NCBI GenBank assembly: GCA_028554645.1
Contig: JAQOOI010000063.1
Location: forward strand, 1,103,306 to 1,167,305
Reading direction: 5' to 3'
DNA: 64,000 nt
Origin: Omphalotus guepiniiformis
Lineage: Eukaryota; Basidiomycota; Agaricomycetes; Agaricales; Omphalotaceae
The position numbers and the translations under genes were made by a program. A model generated the notes under the pieces. It ran no database searches and had not been told where the DNA came from. It saw only the letters and a program-made list of their open reading frames with translations. Positions 43,817 through 55,400 of this stretch are shown piece after piece; the stretch's first letter is position 1; each line of letters opens with the position of its first letter.

Positions 43817-45878
43817 TCACACACATCGGTACCCGGGGGACCAAGGGCCAGCTGGTAGTGCAACAGGGCGTGTCAGCGGTGCACTGTTCGGAGGTGAGCG
43901 GAACCAAGGTTGAACATTCTCTTTGGTGAGTTCCCCTGGCAGCGGTGATGTGTCCAAACGATGTAACCGGAAACTTTTGCTATCCACTGACGACACAGAT
44001 GTTCGTTGCGAATGGAAAGTGCTTGGAGTTCTGCCTTCAACCATGTATAACACAGGCGGAGAAATCGTGCACGACGAAAAATGACCTGTTGCCCCATTCC
44101 TGATGACTCCAGGGGAAGATAAGAGCATCAGTTGCCCGTTGAGTGGCTGCAATGCAGATTGAGGCAAGATATGCTTAGCCACAGCGCGAGAAGGCCAACC
44201 CTCCGGTACTTGAGTAACGATCATGAGCTTGGGACGCACTGGCTTGGAGAGGTGCTCATCGGTTGGCTCCATGCCGCTGTCAGACACGAGCACCGTACCC
44301 ATCAAGCCATGATAGTCCTCGATAGGCGCAGATTTTACCGGCACCAACTGATGTGCAGAACCAGCAAAGTGCGCGAATTCCAGATTTAATTCTGGAGGTC
44401 TTGCTCGCTTAGCTGTATGCACTATGGCACCTTGAACACTACGAGCGTATACCGAGTCTATCGTCCTGCTACTGTGTGCAGTGCGCGGACGATGTTCTCC
44501 CTCATCATGTAGAGACGTTGGATCCTCCACGGGCCTTGATGCAGAGGGACGATACGCTGATGGTGGGCGTATAGGATAGTTAGCAAAGGGACGAATCAAT
44601 TCTTCTGTCGGCCTGGTCAAATGCAGGACTGGAAGTGGCAACTGCGGAACATGAGACATAGAATGAATACGTGGCGTGGAAGCTCCATTGGTGATATCCC
44701 AGTCGTCCACCCGACGGTTGAATGCAGCTGAAAATCAGCCCGGACCTGATAAGAATACACGTATTTACTCAAAAACAGGCGAGGACTTACCCAGTACAAT
44801 GATTGAACCGATGCTGTATGGTATAAAATCCGCTAAGGTGTTGGTATTGATTGCAGACAGAACCAAAATGAGTAGATCCAGTACCAAGAGCGAAGCTGTC
44901 CTCAGTGCTCTGGAATCGAGCAGTATCTCCCCATGACTGGGAGAGTAAGACATTGCAGGAGGTAGCAAATAATGAAGGCGAACAAAAATGAAAAGTTCAA
45001 GGGCCACGTATACCAAGCTGAATACTAAGGATGCTGGAAGGAAACTGTCGCACGCACACGGTTAATCTGGCAACAACGGACGTAGAGAACAAAAAGGAAC
45101 GCACTGTTTGCGGTAGCACAGCGAGATATTTAGTGGCTCAGGTCTAGTAGTAACTGAACATGAAGAATGAGAACAGGAGAAGTAGTCAGTGCGCACATGG
45201 TGACTCCTACAGCCAGAGCGGTGTTTACGAAAATGAAGACTGAGGTGGGAGGTAAGTTAGAACACCACTTCAATCTCTCGATCTCAGTAGACGTACCCAA
45301 TCCTACTAACAACCAGAAGAGAAGACTGATTGATTCCCATCGCGACATTCCAAGATGCCGCATTGTCAGAAGCAGGGTTAGAATGCCCATCAAATGAGCA
45401 GCTTGTGTTGCGAGGCTACCCCATGCCACAGCGAATGCTACAATGTCTGTTATTGGGGCTACGATGCGAAAGAAAATCACAAATGTACCACAAAGTGCGT
45501 CCCTCCCACCAAAAGACAGTAAAGATGCAAAGTTGGTGATACTACCCGTCGCGAAACACATGTACATGATCAAGAGCGCAGGGCTGTCACCACTGCGAAT
45601 GGTGTCGAAATTGGTCTCTCTGACTGAACCAGTAACATTTTTCTCCAAATGTGTGCTAGATGCTCGATGTGCCAGCCGATCTGAAAGGTAACGAAAAACA
45701 GGCCGAGAATAAGTTTGTACCAGGGGTGAAGATGCCATCGATGCCATGGAGGTTATAAAAACCCATCCGAGAAAAAATGAAGCAATTGTATGGCTAGAGT
45801 GACACTATAAGGATGAAGTAGGACTTGCAATAGGACATGCTACTCACAAATCAGGATGTTATGAAAATTCAGAGCCAT
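43817..45878 (-). CDS. Orphan multi-pass membrane protein with long cytosolic tail
   Basis: I do not recognise this protein. Seven to eight hydrophobic segments are visible, for example TIASFFLGWVFIT, ALLIMYMCFATGSITNFASL, GTFVIFFRIVAPITDIVAFAV, AAHLMGILTLLLTM, SISLLFWLLVGLG, TSVFIFVNTALAVGVTM, SLVYVALELFIFVRL and TASLLVLDLLILVLSAI. They are followed by a 290-residue hydrophilic Pro/Ser/Arg-rich tail (43817 to about 44700) ending GPWSPGYRCV. The layout suggests a basidiomycete-restricted transporter- or receptor-like protein. The 5' end is uncertain: I placed the start at 45878 (MALNFHNILI) followed by an intron, but the Met at 45747 is possible. At least four introns. It is divergent from TRA1. 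Confidence 0.6.
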
Positions 45879-46486
45879 CAGGAATCTCTAAATCACGTAA
45901 TGCCAGCATTTTATAATTTGAATCGAAAAAGAGAGTGGGGAGAATGAGTCCTAGCTTGACTGAGGCCTGCTCTGAAAGCTGAAGAACATGGAGAAAGGAC
46001 AAGAATGACACCTCGAAAGTCAGTGGCTATGCTTAGAGCATTCAATGGCCCTGGATGACTTTGCCTGATGTCGCTTTACTGTGATCGTTGATGATCGTTG
46101 ACGACCTTGGCATTGCAAGGCATGAAGGTGAAACTGCGGCTAAGCCGGGGAAGGAAAAGATACTCCTTTCATAGCCTCATGCCCCAAATGACTTTTTTCT
46201 CGTTGATTAACATTTGAGCGCTCAGACAATCATACAATGTATATTGATGAATTACAACTTACTGAGGATGCTCATAGTTACCGTCAGGTTACCGTACTAG
46301 ATAGATCCCGTTCCAGGACTAAGTATGCTGGAATGATTGCACCTGGCACAGTAATACTCGCAAGCTGCATGGCATAATTGGACGCGTTACGCGTTACTGT
46401 GACATGACCACGTGACTCGTTAGACTTCTTCCTCGCCACTGCCACTGCCAGTGCGTGTTTGGCTGCATACTGGACATCTGTCCACC
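45879..46486. promoter_or_regulatory. Divergent promoter of orphan membrane gene and TRA1
   Basis: 608 bp between two divergent start codons. Near the TRA1 end two ACGCGT boxes (46382-46387 and 46389-46394) sit 7 bp apart, matching the MluI cell-cycle box bound by MBF-type factors in yeasts. Short tandem units are also present: TGATCGTTGA twice around 46082-46101 and GTTACCGT twice around 46277-46296. No TATA box is convincing. Confidence 0.45.
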
Positions 46487-49400
46487 ATGGCCGCAAACAC
46501 GGCTATAGACCCAACTACTCATATTGCTACTGCCGCAGATCTTGAGATACGTGCTGCTAGGGTTGCAGACCCTGCTATAGGTGAGCCTGACTTCCAGTCT
46601 TATTGCTGTTTCTTCTCTTTACCTCGTCCGCAGATCTGAAGACTAGAAATGTTGTTGCATGCGAAATTCGTGAAATGCTGGATACGACTAGAGACACTGA
46701 ATCTATGCGTGTTCTGCCATATCTCATCCCTACAATCCTCGAACTTCTTCGAAATGGAGAACCTGCCATGCGCAGAGATTCACTGGAATATCAGTTTCGC
46801 CGAGTTCTTCTCGAAATATTAAATCGTCTTCCCTTTGGCGAACAATCTCGCTCGCAATGCCCCTCTATCATGGAGTGTCTTCTGTATCTCATCCGACATG
46901 ATAATGAAGACAATTGCGTCTTGGCTTGCAAGACCTTCGTGGACCTAGTTCGGAATTACAGATGCCTTACAGAGGAGCATCTCTCAAATTTTACTGCTGT
47001 ATTTCAAGACACACAATTCCGTATGCAAGCAATTGTGAAGAAGTATCTCGCAGAAGATTCCGCCACCATGGATTCAAACGAAACACTTCTCGGGATGGAT
47101 AGCTTGAAGGCGGTTTCCGAAATGAGCTTGAACATGGCAATGTTTTCACAAGCTTCACGAAACATTATCATTCCGGCCGTGAAAGCAACTATTCAGTCTT
47201 CTTTTACCCTACTTGAGCTCGAGGCACCTGCACAGAAGAAGGCTCGTGAAGACTATGAGGCTATGGGAGGATTCTGGGCAGGGATGGCACCGAATATTAA
47301 GAATGCTTCACTCTATCAAGACTTTATCAATGCTCAGATCAAAGTACGTTCGCTGTTGCGTAGAATCTACTCGATAGCATGACTTTCATTGTCAGATGCT
47401 ATCCTACTTGGCATTTGTTATGCGCCACAGCACTGAGCAAACTGAAAACTATGGCGAGCGACTCATTACGCATGCACTTCGTCTTCTTCAAGACTGTCCT
47501 GCCAATGGCATCCCTCTACGAAAGGTCAGCTCTCATTCAATGTTATTTTTCGCCCGTACTCACTTGTTTCTGTAGGAGTTGATGGTCGTTTTTCGACATC
47601 TAATGGGAACACCGTATCGCCGTGCTTTGCTAAGCCAGATCGACAAGTTGTTTGATGAACGTGTATTGTTAGGAACAAGCATTGGTAGCAAGGAAATGCT
47701 TCGGTAAGTACTTGGTTCAAGTTATTGTGATTCTTGCTCACTTCGCGTTCAGAGCTCCCGTATACACCGCCGTCGCAGATTTGTTCCATCATCTGAAGGG
47801 TGAATTCACGACCGTTCAACTATCACGCATCGTACACATATACTCCCGGCTCATCCACAACCCGGCTTTAGGCAACAATCTTCACACCTTATTTGCCAAG
47901 ATGATGATAGGATTGTCCGACGCAATCCTCACCAAGGAGACTCCTCAAAATGCTTCGTTACTTTTAACGGTCATGTTTGAGACGTGTCTCGATCGTCTGG
48001 AGGCTCTTACTCTCATTCATGGGGAGATCGCAGCAACTGTGGAGAGAAGTAAAGCTGGGGAAACAGGTGTTGCTGCTGATGCTGCTCTCATCGAGAAAGC
48101 GAGGCCAGTAGGTGGGGCAGTCTATGCACTGGAAAGGCCAGAGGAAGTTATGATGGGTACGCTCGCTATAATCTAGGGCGTTTATTCATTATTCATTTCT
48201 TGGTGAACAGAATCTCGGCTTTTGTTTCGTACCCTACTCCACGGCTTCCGTATATGTTTAGCTGGCCTCAAAAAATGTGAGGCTCCCACTCCCGACGGCA
48301 CTCTGATATGCCGCATGTTTGAAGGCTCCATTCGCTGCATGGGTTATTTCGAACTTGAATCACGTCCCAATGAACCTGTGGATGCAATCGATTGGTTTGC
48401 CCCCATTCTGCTCGAGATCAATCTCCACGTTTTCCAAGAAGTGTGGACACAGAAAATTGATTTTTTCTTTGGATATGCACAAAAACGCATTGTTCTCCTG
48501 AATATTTGCCAGTTTCTATTCTCGAAGGACACATCCTCACCTACGTTATTGGCCATAGTCCTTAAGTTTCTTGTAGATAGACTTCCTCTTCTTGGGGAGT
48601 ATGACGACCTCACCGCAGCGGCAACCATTCGTTGGTTCAAGATGACTTTCGGAGCCGTGGCCACTTTTCCTGCGACCAATGAGCCTATCTTGGCATCACA
48701 TCTAGCACGGCTTTTGATGGACTGTTTTCCGCTCGCGGTCAAAGCAACGAAGCCGACCCACTACTTTCATCTGCTGAGGGCCTTATTCCGATCTATTGGC
48801 GGTGGTGGTGGACGGTTTGAGCTGTTGTATAAAGAAGTCCTTCCGCTTCTACCAGAGATGCTTGAATGTCTCAATCGTCAATTCTTGTCATCAGACGGCC
48901 CGACTCGGGACATGATAGTTGAACTGTGCCTCACTGTTCCTCTTCGTTTGACTCACCTCCTTCCCCATTTGACATATTTGATGCACCCTTTGGCTGTTGC
49001 ATTACGAGGTGGTCCAGAGTTGGTGGCTCAAGGTTTGCGTACGCTGGAGCTCTGCATTGATAATCTCACTCCCGACTTCCTCGACCCTACTCTAAATATA
49101 GTACTGAGAGAGTTAATGGAGGCTCTCCACAGTCATCTCAAGCCTGCCCCTGCTAATCATCACCTCGCACATACTACGATCCGTATTTTGGGAAAGTTGG
49201 GTGGGCGCAATCGCCGCCTCCTCGCAAAAGAACCAGCACTGGATTATCACCACCATTCAGAGACTCCAAAAGCTGCAATCTCTTTTACAGGTGTCATGCA
49301 GAAAATTGAACTGGGGCCGGTAGCGAATCTTGCTCGTCGGATGACTAGTAAGAGCTCAGCTACCAATATTGGGACAGCTTATGACTATCTGGAATCATTT

Positions 49401-52400
49401 CTCTCAATGTTGTTATACGAGGTTAGTCATGCATACTCCTAAAAGCTCTTTTCTGACCACATATGCAGGGTGTCAAAGGGCGCAACACGGAGGAGCTTTT
49501 CGTTAGTGCTCTAGAGGGCGTCTTCGACGCCATCCATCTTCCGGACACCCAGGACAAGGCTGAACAATACTTGCGTAAACTATCCCAAAATGTCTTCGAG
49601 CTGGAGTTACGAAAAGTTCATGGTCGTGAAACGGTGTTTCGGCCGTCGCCCCTTCTGGCTTCGTATTTGGACGCTGTTCCGCACGCGTTAGCTCGTGATC
49701 AGAAGGAGCAGGCTACAAGAGCGCGTGCACTAATAGCGACTATCATTCAAGACCTCACAACTTTTGCGAAGCAAAGTAATATCGCTTCTCAAGATATATA
49801 TCCCATTCTACACCAATTCACGAATAGGTTCTGTGCCTTATGTTTGGAGGACTCTTGGACTAAGAAGGTTGCTGGATGTGGTGGTATCAAGATGATGACT
49901 ACGGCGCCGGAAGTCGGTTTCAACTGGGTTCGCGATCGAGAGATTGACCTAGTTCGAACCTTATTGCACATCCTCAAAGATCTTCCAGCCGACCTTCCAC
50001 GGGACGTCGATGAAATCATTCGCGTCCTGACAGAGGTTTTGCGCATCGGCAGCTCCGACATCGACTTCGAATCTGATACAAGTGTGCAAGCTCGTAACAA
50101 ACTTGTCGCTCTGGTAGGAATATTCTTTCCAGAGCTCCAGAGTCCCATTCCTGTTGTTCGGCAAGCGGCGCAGACTTGCATTCAGTTTCTCGTCGAGCTC
50201 AGTGGACGGCCTGCAGTTGAACTTCTACTTCCTCATCGTGATCGCATGCTAGTTAGCATCTACACAAAGCCTCTCAGGGCGCTAACCTTTGCAATTCAGA
50301 TAGGTCTGATCGAAGCTGTACGATACTGTGTCAGCCTCAGTCCTCCGCTTCTGGAACTTAACGACGAGCTCTTGCGACTACTCCATGAAACCCTCGCTCT
50401 GGCCGATGCGGATGATGCCGCTTTACTTGGTCGAAGCAGTCCTAGACAAGCAAGCATTGAGATGACGAAGCTTCGTGTAGCTTGTATCAAACTACTTACC
50501 GCCTCTATGCCAATGACTGATTTCTTCCATAAGCATCCGCAAACAAGGCAAAGGTTCAGTCTTCATTCGATTTCACTTCTCCACAACAACTGATAAGATC
50601 CAAATCCTTTTTTTCAGAGTGACTGGTGTTTATTTCAAGTCTTTGTACTCTCCTTCCCCAGAGGTGAAGGATGTAGCACATGAAGGTCTTAGAATGGTTC
50701 TGGCTCATCAGAGTAGGCTTCCGAAGGAACTTCTACAAACGGGGCTTCGCCCTATTTTGATGAACTTGGCGGATCCGAAGCGCCTCTCCGTCCCGGGCTT
50801 AGAAGGTCTCGCTCGTTTGCTGGAGCTCTTGACCAATTACTTCAAAGTGGAAATCGGACATAAACTTTTAGATCACTTTCGCATCGTCGCCGATCCACAA
50901 ATGTTACAAGCATCATCGAGATCGCCCCTGGGTGAAAACGAGGGTATCACGAAACTCGTGCGACTGGCGAACATCTTTCACCTTCTTCCATCCGCAGCCA
51001 ATATATTCCTTGACAATCTTGTCAACGCCATCGTTCAGACTGAAGCACAGATGCACTTTTCTGGCCAGAGCCCCTTTTCGGAACCTCTCGCCAAGTATCT
51101 CGACAGATATCCTGCTGAGGGAGTAGACTTCTTTATTCGAAATTTACATTTTCCACGGCATCTGCGGACACTGAGGAGCATCCTTCAGGCGAAACTGGCA
51201 CCAAACGTGCAACGTGTGTTGGCTTCGCGTACGAGCTTTATTCTAGCTCAGGGACTCGCTCAAAAAGATGCCACTTTAATCCATGCACTCTCGCTCTTTA
51301 CTGATATGGCGAGTCTGGACACCAACTGGATATCTGACCATGAAAATGTTATTGACGTCCTTCTAACCCTTTGGTACTCGGAGACACCCCAACCCGAACA
51401 AAACGCTGTCCTCCCCTCCGAAATTATTCAGAGGCACAATTTAATCCTCTCGATCTTTCGTTCTGCTTTAGAACAATCCCCGCGCGTCGATCTAGTCTTT
51501 GCTATCGTGGCCATCTACACTCGCAACCTCGAAACTGATCTAGTCCGCACCACGCACTTTCTCTATAAGCACGTTGCCCTCAGCGATGATATGATCTTTC
51601 AGCGCAACGTTCTCCTGCGATTCTTGACGTGGTTTGACGACCCCACTTGGTCCTGGTCACACAAAGCCTATTTCATACGGTACATCTTGACACCGATTCT
51701 CCTTGTCCATGGATCACGAGTGGGATCCATGCAATACCTGTTGGACAGCTCGTTCGTTGACCGAGTACATCACCTCATCTGGCGTCGTATTACTGAAGGC
51801 AATACGTTCTCGGAAACCGACGATATGTTCAGGATCGAGCTGTTGCATCTGACCACAGTGATGGTCCAACATTATCCAACCCTGGTGAGCCATGTGCAGA
51901 AAGACATATTGAAATGTGCATGGCATTTCATAGGGTCTAGCGACGATCTTGTTGTGAAACAAACTGCCTATCTCCTGAATGCTCGATTTTTTGCTGCCTT
52001 TCAGACCCCGGCAAAATTCATTTTGCGAACATGGACCGGTCTCCTTCGTGCACCGCAGAGTGAAGGCCGGACTGCCCTTCGACAGGAAGCGTTAGCTGCG
52101 CTTGCCCCATCGCTTGCGGACATCGAAACCACTGACGAGCACCCTCAATGGGCTGTTACTGCTAGGCGACTTCTTGTGGACGACCTGTCGCAAACATTAG
52201 CTATCTATCACCTCATCGTAAAACAACCGACCCTCTTTTACCCTGTACGGCGGTTATTCGTGACTTATATGGTCAACTCTCTCAGCAAGCTCGGACTAAT
52301 GAATTCTTGCACACAAGAATCGCGACTGGTTTCCATTGATATCCTGCAGGTGATATTCAACTGGGAAAGGCAAGCTTCTAGTGAGATACAAGGTGGAAAG

Positions 52401-55400
52401 ACGGGCATCTGGCAGACACCTTTGGGCTACAGAGAAAATATGGTTAGCTATTTAGTGCGCCTTGCTACCTTGGCGAATGACATGCCCAGCCGAAATGCCT
52501 TGGTTCCTCGAGCTCTATCTCTTCTACAGCAAATGGTGGGACCAAATGGATGGACAGATGTTGCCTTCGGCCTGCGCTTTTTTTCGAGAGCTCTGGAGCA
52601 GGTAAACCTTTGAACCATCGTCGCAAGAATGACACTGATCCTGTTATAGAACGACCTCAGCAATGAAGCGATGCTTCCTCCTGCGATTGCTTCAGCGAAG
52701 GTGCTCCAAGTTATAACTGTCGAGCAGAGCGACGAGTGGTATATCAGTAATGCTCCTGTCCTTCAGAAGCTGATTCGGAAGGGTTTGGTAACTGATGACA
52801 GCCACCTGCAAGATGCCTTGCACCCCATATTTGAACGTTTAGTTCGGCTATTTCCCTTACCGAAGGAAGAAGAAGAGTCGCAGGGCGAGCTCACAGATTT
52901 CCACAGCTTCGTTTACTCTGCGATTGGAGATGGACTGCGCAACACAACCACTCTTCGGGGGATACTCCTAATGCTTAAATCTGTGGTGCAGGTGGTGCCA
53001 GAACGCATCGAACACTTCAGCACAACGCTGATGAAGCTACTGGGGAAGATCCTCAAAGAGCATGTTGCAGTGTCAACCAATGGTGTGTCGAATGTCATGG
53101 ATACCAGTATTCGTCTGGTAGTGACTATTGTGGACATTTGCGAGACATGCATGGCTTTTCTCGGAGAGCAAAGGAAATGGCTTTTCAGCAATCTTATTGT
53201 CATGGTCGACAAGTCTAAAAACATTGCGCTCTGTCGCCATATCCTCGACCTCATGAGGACATGGACGCTTGTTAAACATGAAACATATCCCACTATGAAG
53301 GAGAAGGCTTCGCTTCTGCTGAAAATGACATCTTTTGAGTCCAAGAGTGAGGCGCTCTTTCATTCATTTTCCTCGAGCTGGTGTACGAAATCTACACCGA
53401 GCCATCTCTTCGCAGAAGTGACCTTACAACGCGCTTGGAGCCGTTGTTTTTTGTTGGTTGTCGGGCCAAAGACACCGCATTACGCGAACAATTCACGGAT
53501 CTCCTCGACGTTAGTGTTCCGCGCTCGCTGTTCAGTCGGTTGATGTATGTGTGCGGTGTTCAGAATTGGGAGCCCCTTGCGGATTATAATTGGATTCATA
53601 TTGCCCTCCACCTGCTACTTGGAGCTGTAGATGTAGATGTGGTCTTGCCTTACGATCGCAGGCTCACGCTAGCTAATTCTGCTATATCTCGCCCGAAAGT
53701 ACAGAACCTTGTCCGGCCGATGCAACGGTTACTGTACTTCGATCCTCAAACTGCCCATGAGACTTGGGTATCTGTATTTTCTGCTGCGTGGGCATGCCTT
53801 TCTAGGCGAGAACAAGCAGATCTTACGCACCATATGATCAACCTGCTCAGCAAGGAGTACCACATCAAACAGGCTGAAATGCGACCCAATGTCATTCAAA
53901 CTCTCCTCACCAGTATACACGCATGTTGTCCACCGATGGTTCTTCCTCCTCACCTCGTCAAATATCTGGCAAAGACATATGGTGCATGGCACATTGCTCT
54001 CGAGATTTTGGGATCCTCTTTAGATCATCTGAAAGATGATGATCTCACTGTTCGTGACTATGTATTGGATTCACTTGCGGATGTTTACTCTGAACTGGCT
54101 GAAGACGATCTCTTCTACGGACTCTGGCGCCGACGGAGTCTACATTTAGACACTAACATTGCAATTTCTTTCGAACAGAATGGCATGTGGGACCAGGCGA
54201 TGACCGCTTATGAGAATGCCCAATATCGATCTCGCTCAGGTGCTATACCTTTCTCCGAGTCCGAATACTGTCTGTGGGAAGATCATTGGATTCTTGCGGC
54301 CGAGAAACTACAACAGTGGGATCTTTTATACGAGCTCGGGAGAAGCGAAGGAAACCACGACTTGATCCTCGAGAGTGCGTGGCGGGTGAAAGACTGGCCT
54401 GAAAATCGCGATGCGTTGGAAGATCATATTTCTCAACTTCCAGAAGTACCTACTCCTCGCCGTCGAGTCTTCGAAGCATTTATCTCATTGTTGAAAGTGT
54501 CCGCGTCATCTGACCAGAAGAACACTGATTTCACAATGATCCTGGAGGATGCCATGCAAATAGCGCTACGGAAATGGGTTTCGCTACCACCACATATGTC
54601 TGCTGCACATGTTCCCCTGCTGCAACATTTTCAACAGTTTGTCGAGCTTCAGGAGTCCGTCCAGATTTTCGGCTCTTTGGCTCAAACCAATGCCCAGAAC
54701 CTTGAAAAGAAATCTTCTGAATTGAAGGTTATCCTACAAGCTTGGCGCGAACGTTTACCCAATGTCCACGATGACATCAGTATCTGGAGTGATCTCGTAG
54801 CATGGCGTCAGAATGTCTTCCACTCAATCAACAATGCCTACATCCCTCTCATTCCTACTCAATCTGGGACTGCGAATTCGAACACGGCCGGATATCGAGG
54901 CTATCACGAAACGGCTTGGATCATCAATCGCTTTGCTCATGTCGCTAGAAAACACGATCTTTTAGACGTCTGCCATACATCTCTGGCTAAAATTTACACG
55001 TTACCCAATATCGAGATCTCAGAAGCGTTCCTTAAGCTACGTGAACAGGCTCGTTGTTACTACCAGAAACCCAACGACCTTCAGGCCGGGCTGGAGGTCA
55101 TCAACAATACCAATCTTGTGTATTTCTCAATGTCGCAGAAGGCCGAGTTCTTCACCTTGAAAGGCATGTTTCACGCCCGCTTCGGTCGGCAAGAGGACGC
55201 GAACTCGGCTTTTGGTCAAGCTGTACAGATGGATATGGGCCAGGCCAAGGCATGGGCAGAATGGGGACGATGGAGTGATCGCATGTTCAAGGAACATCCC
55301 AATGACTTATCTCATGCCGCTAATGCTGTCAGTTGCTATCTACAAGCTGCAGGGCTATACAAAAGTGGGAAGAGCCGGCCGCTTCTCACCCGTGTATTGT

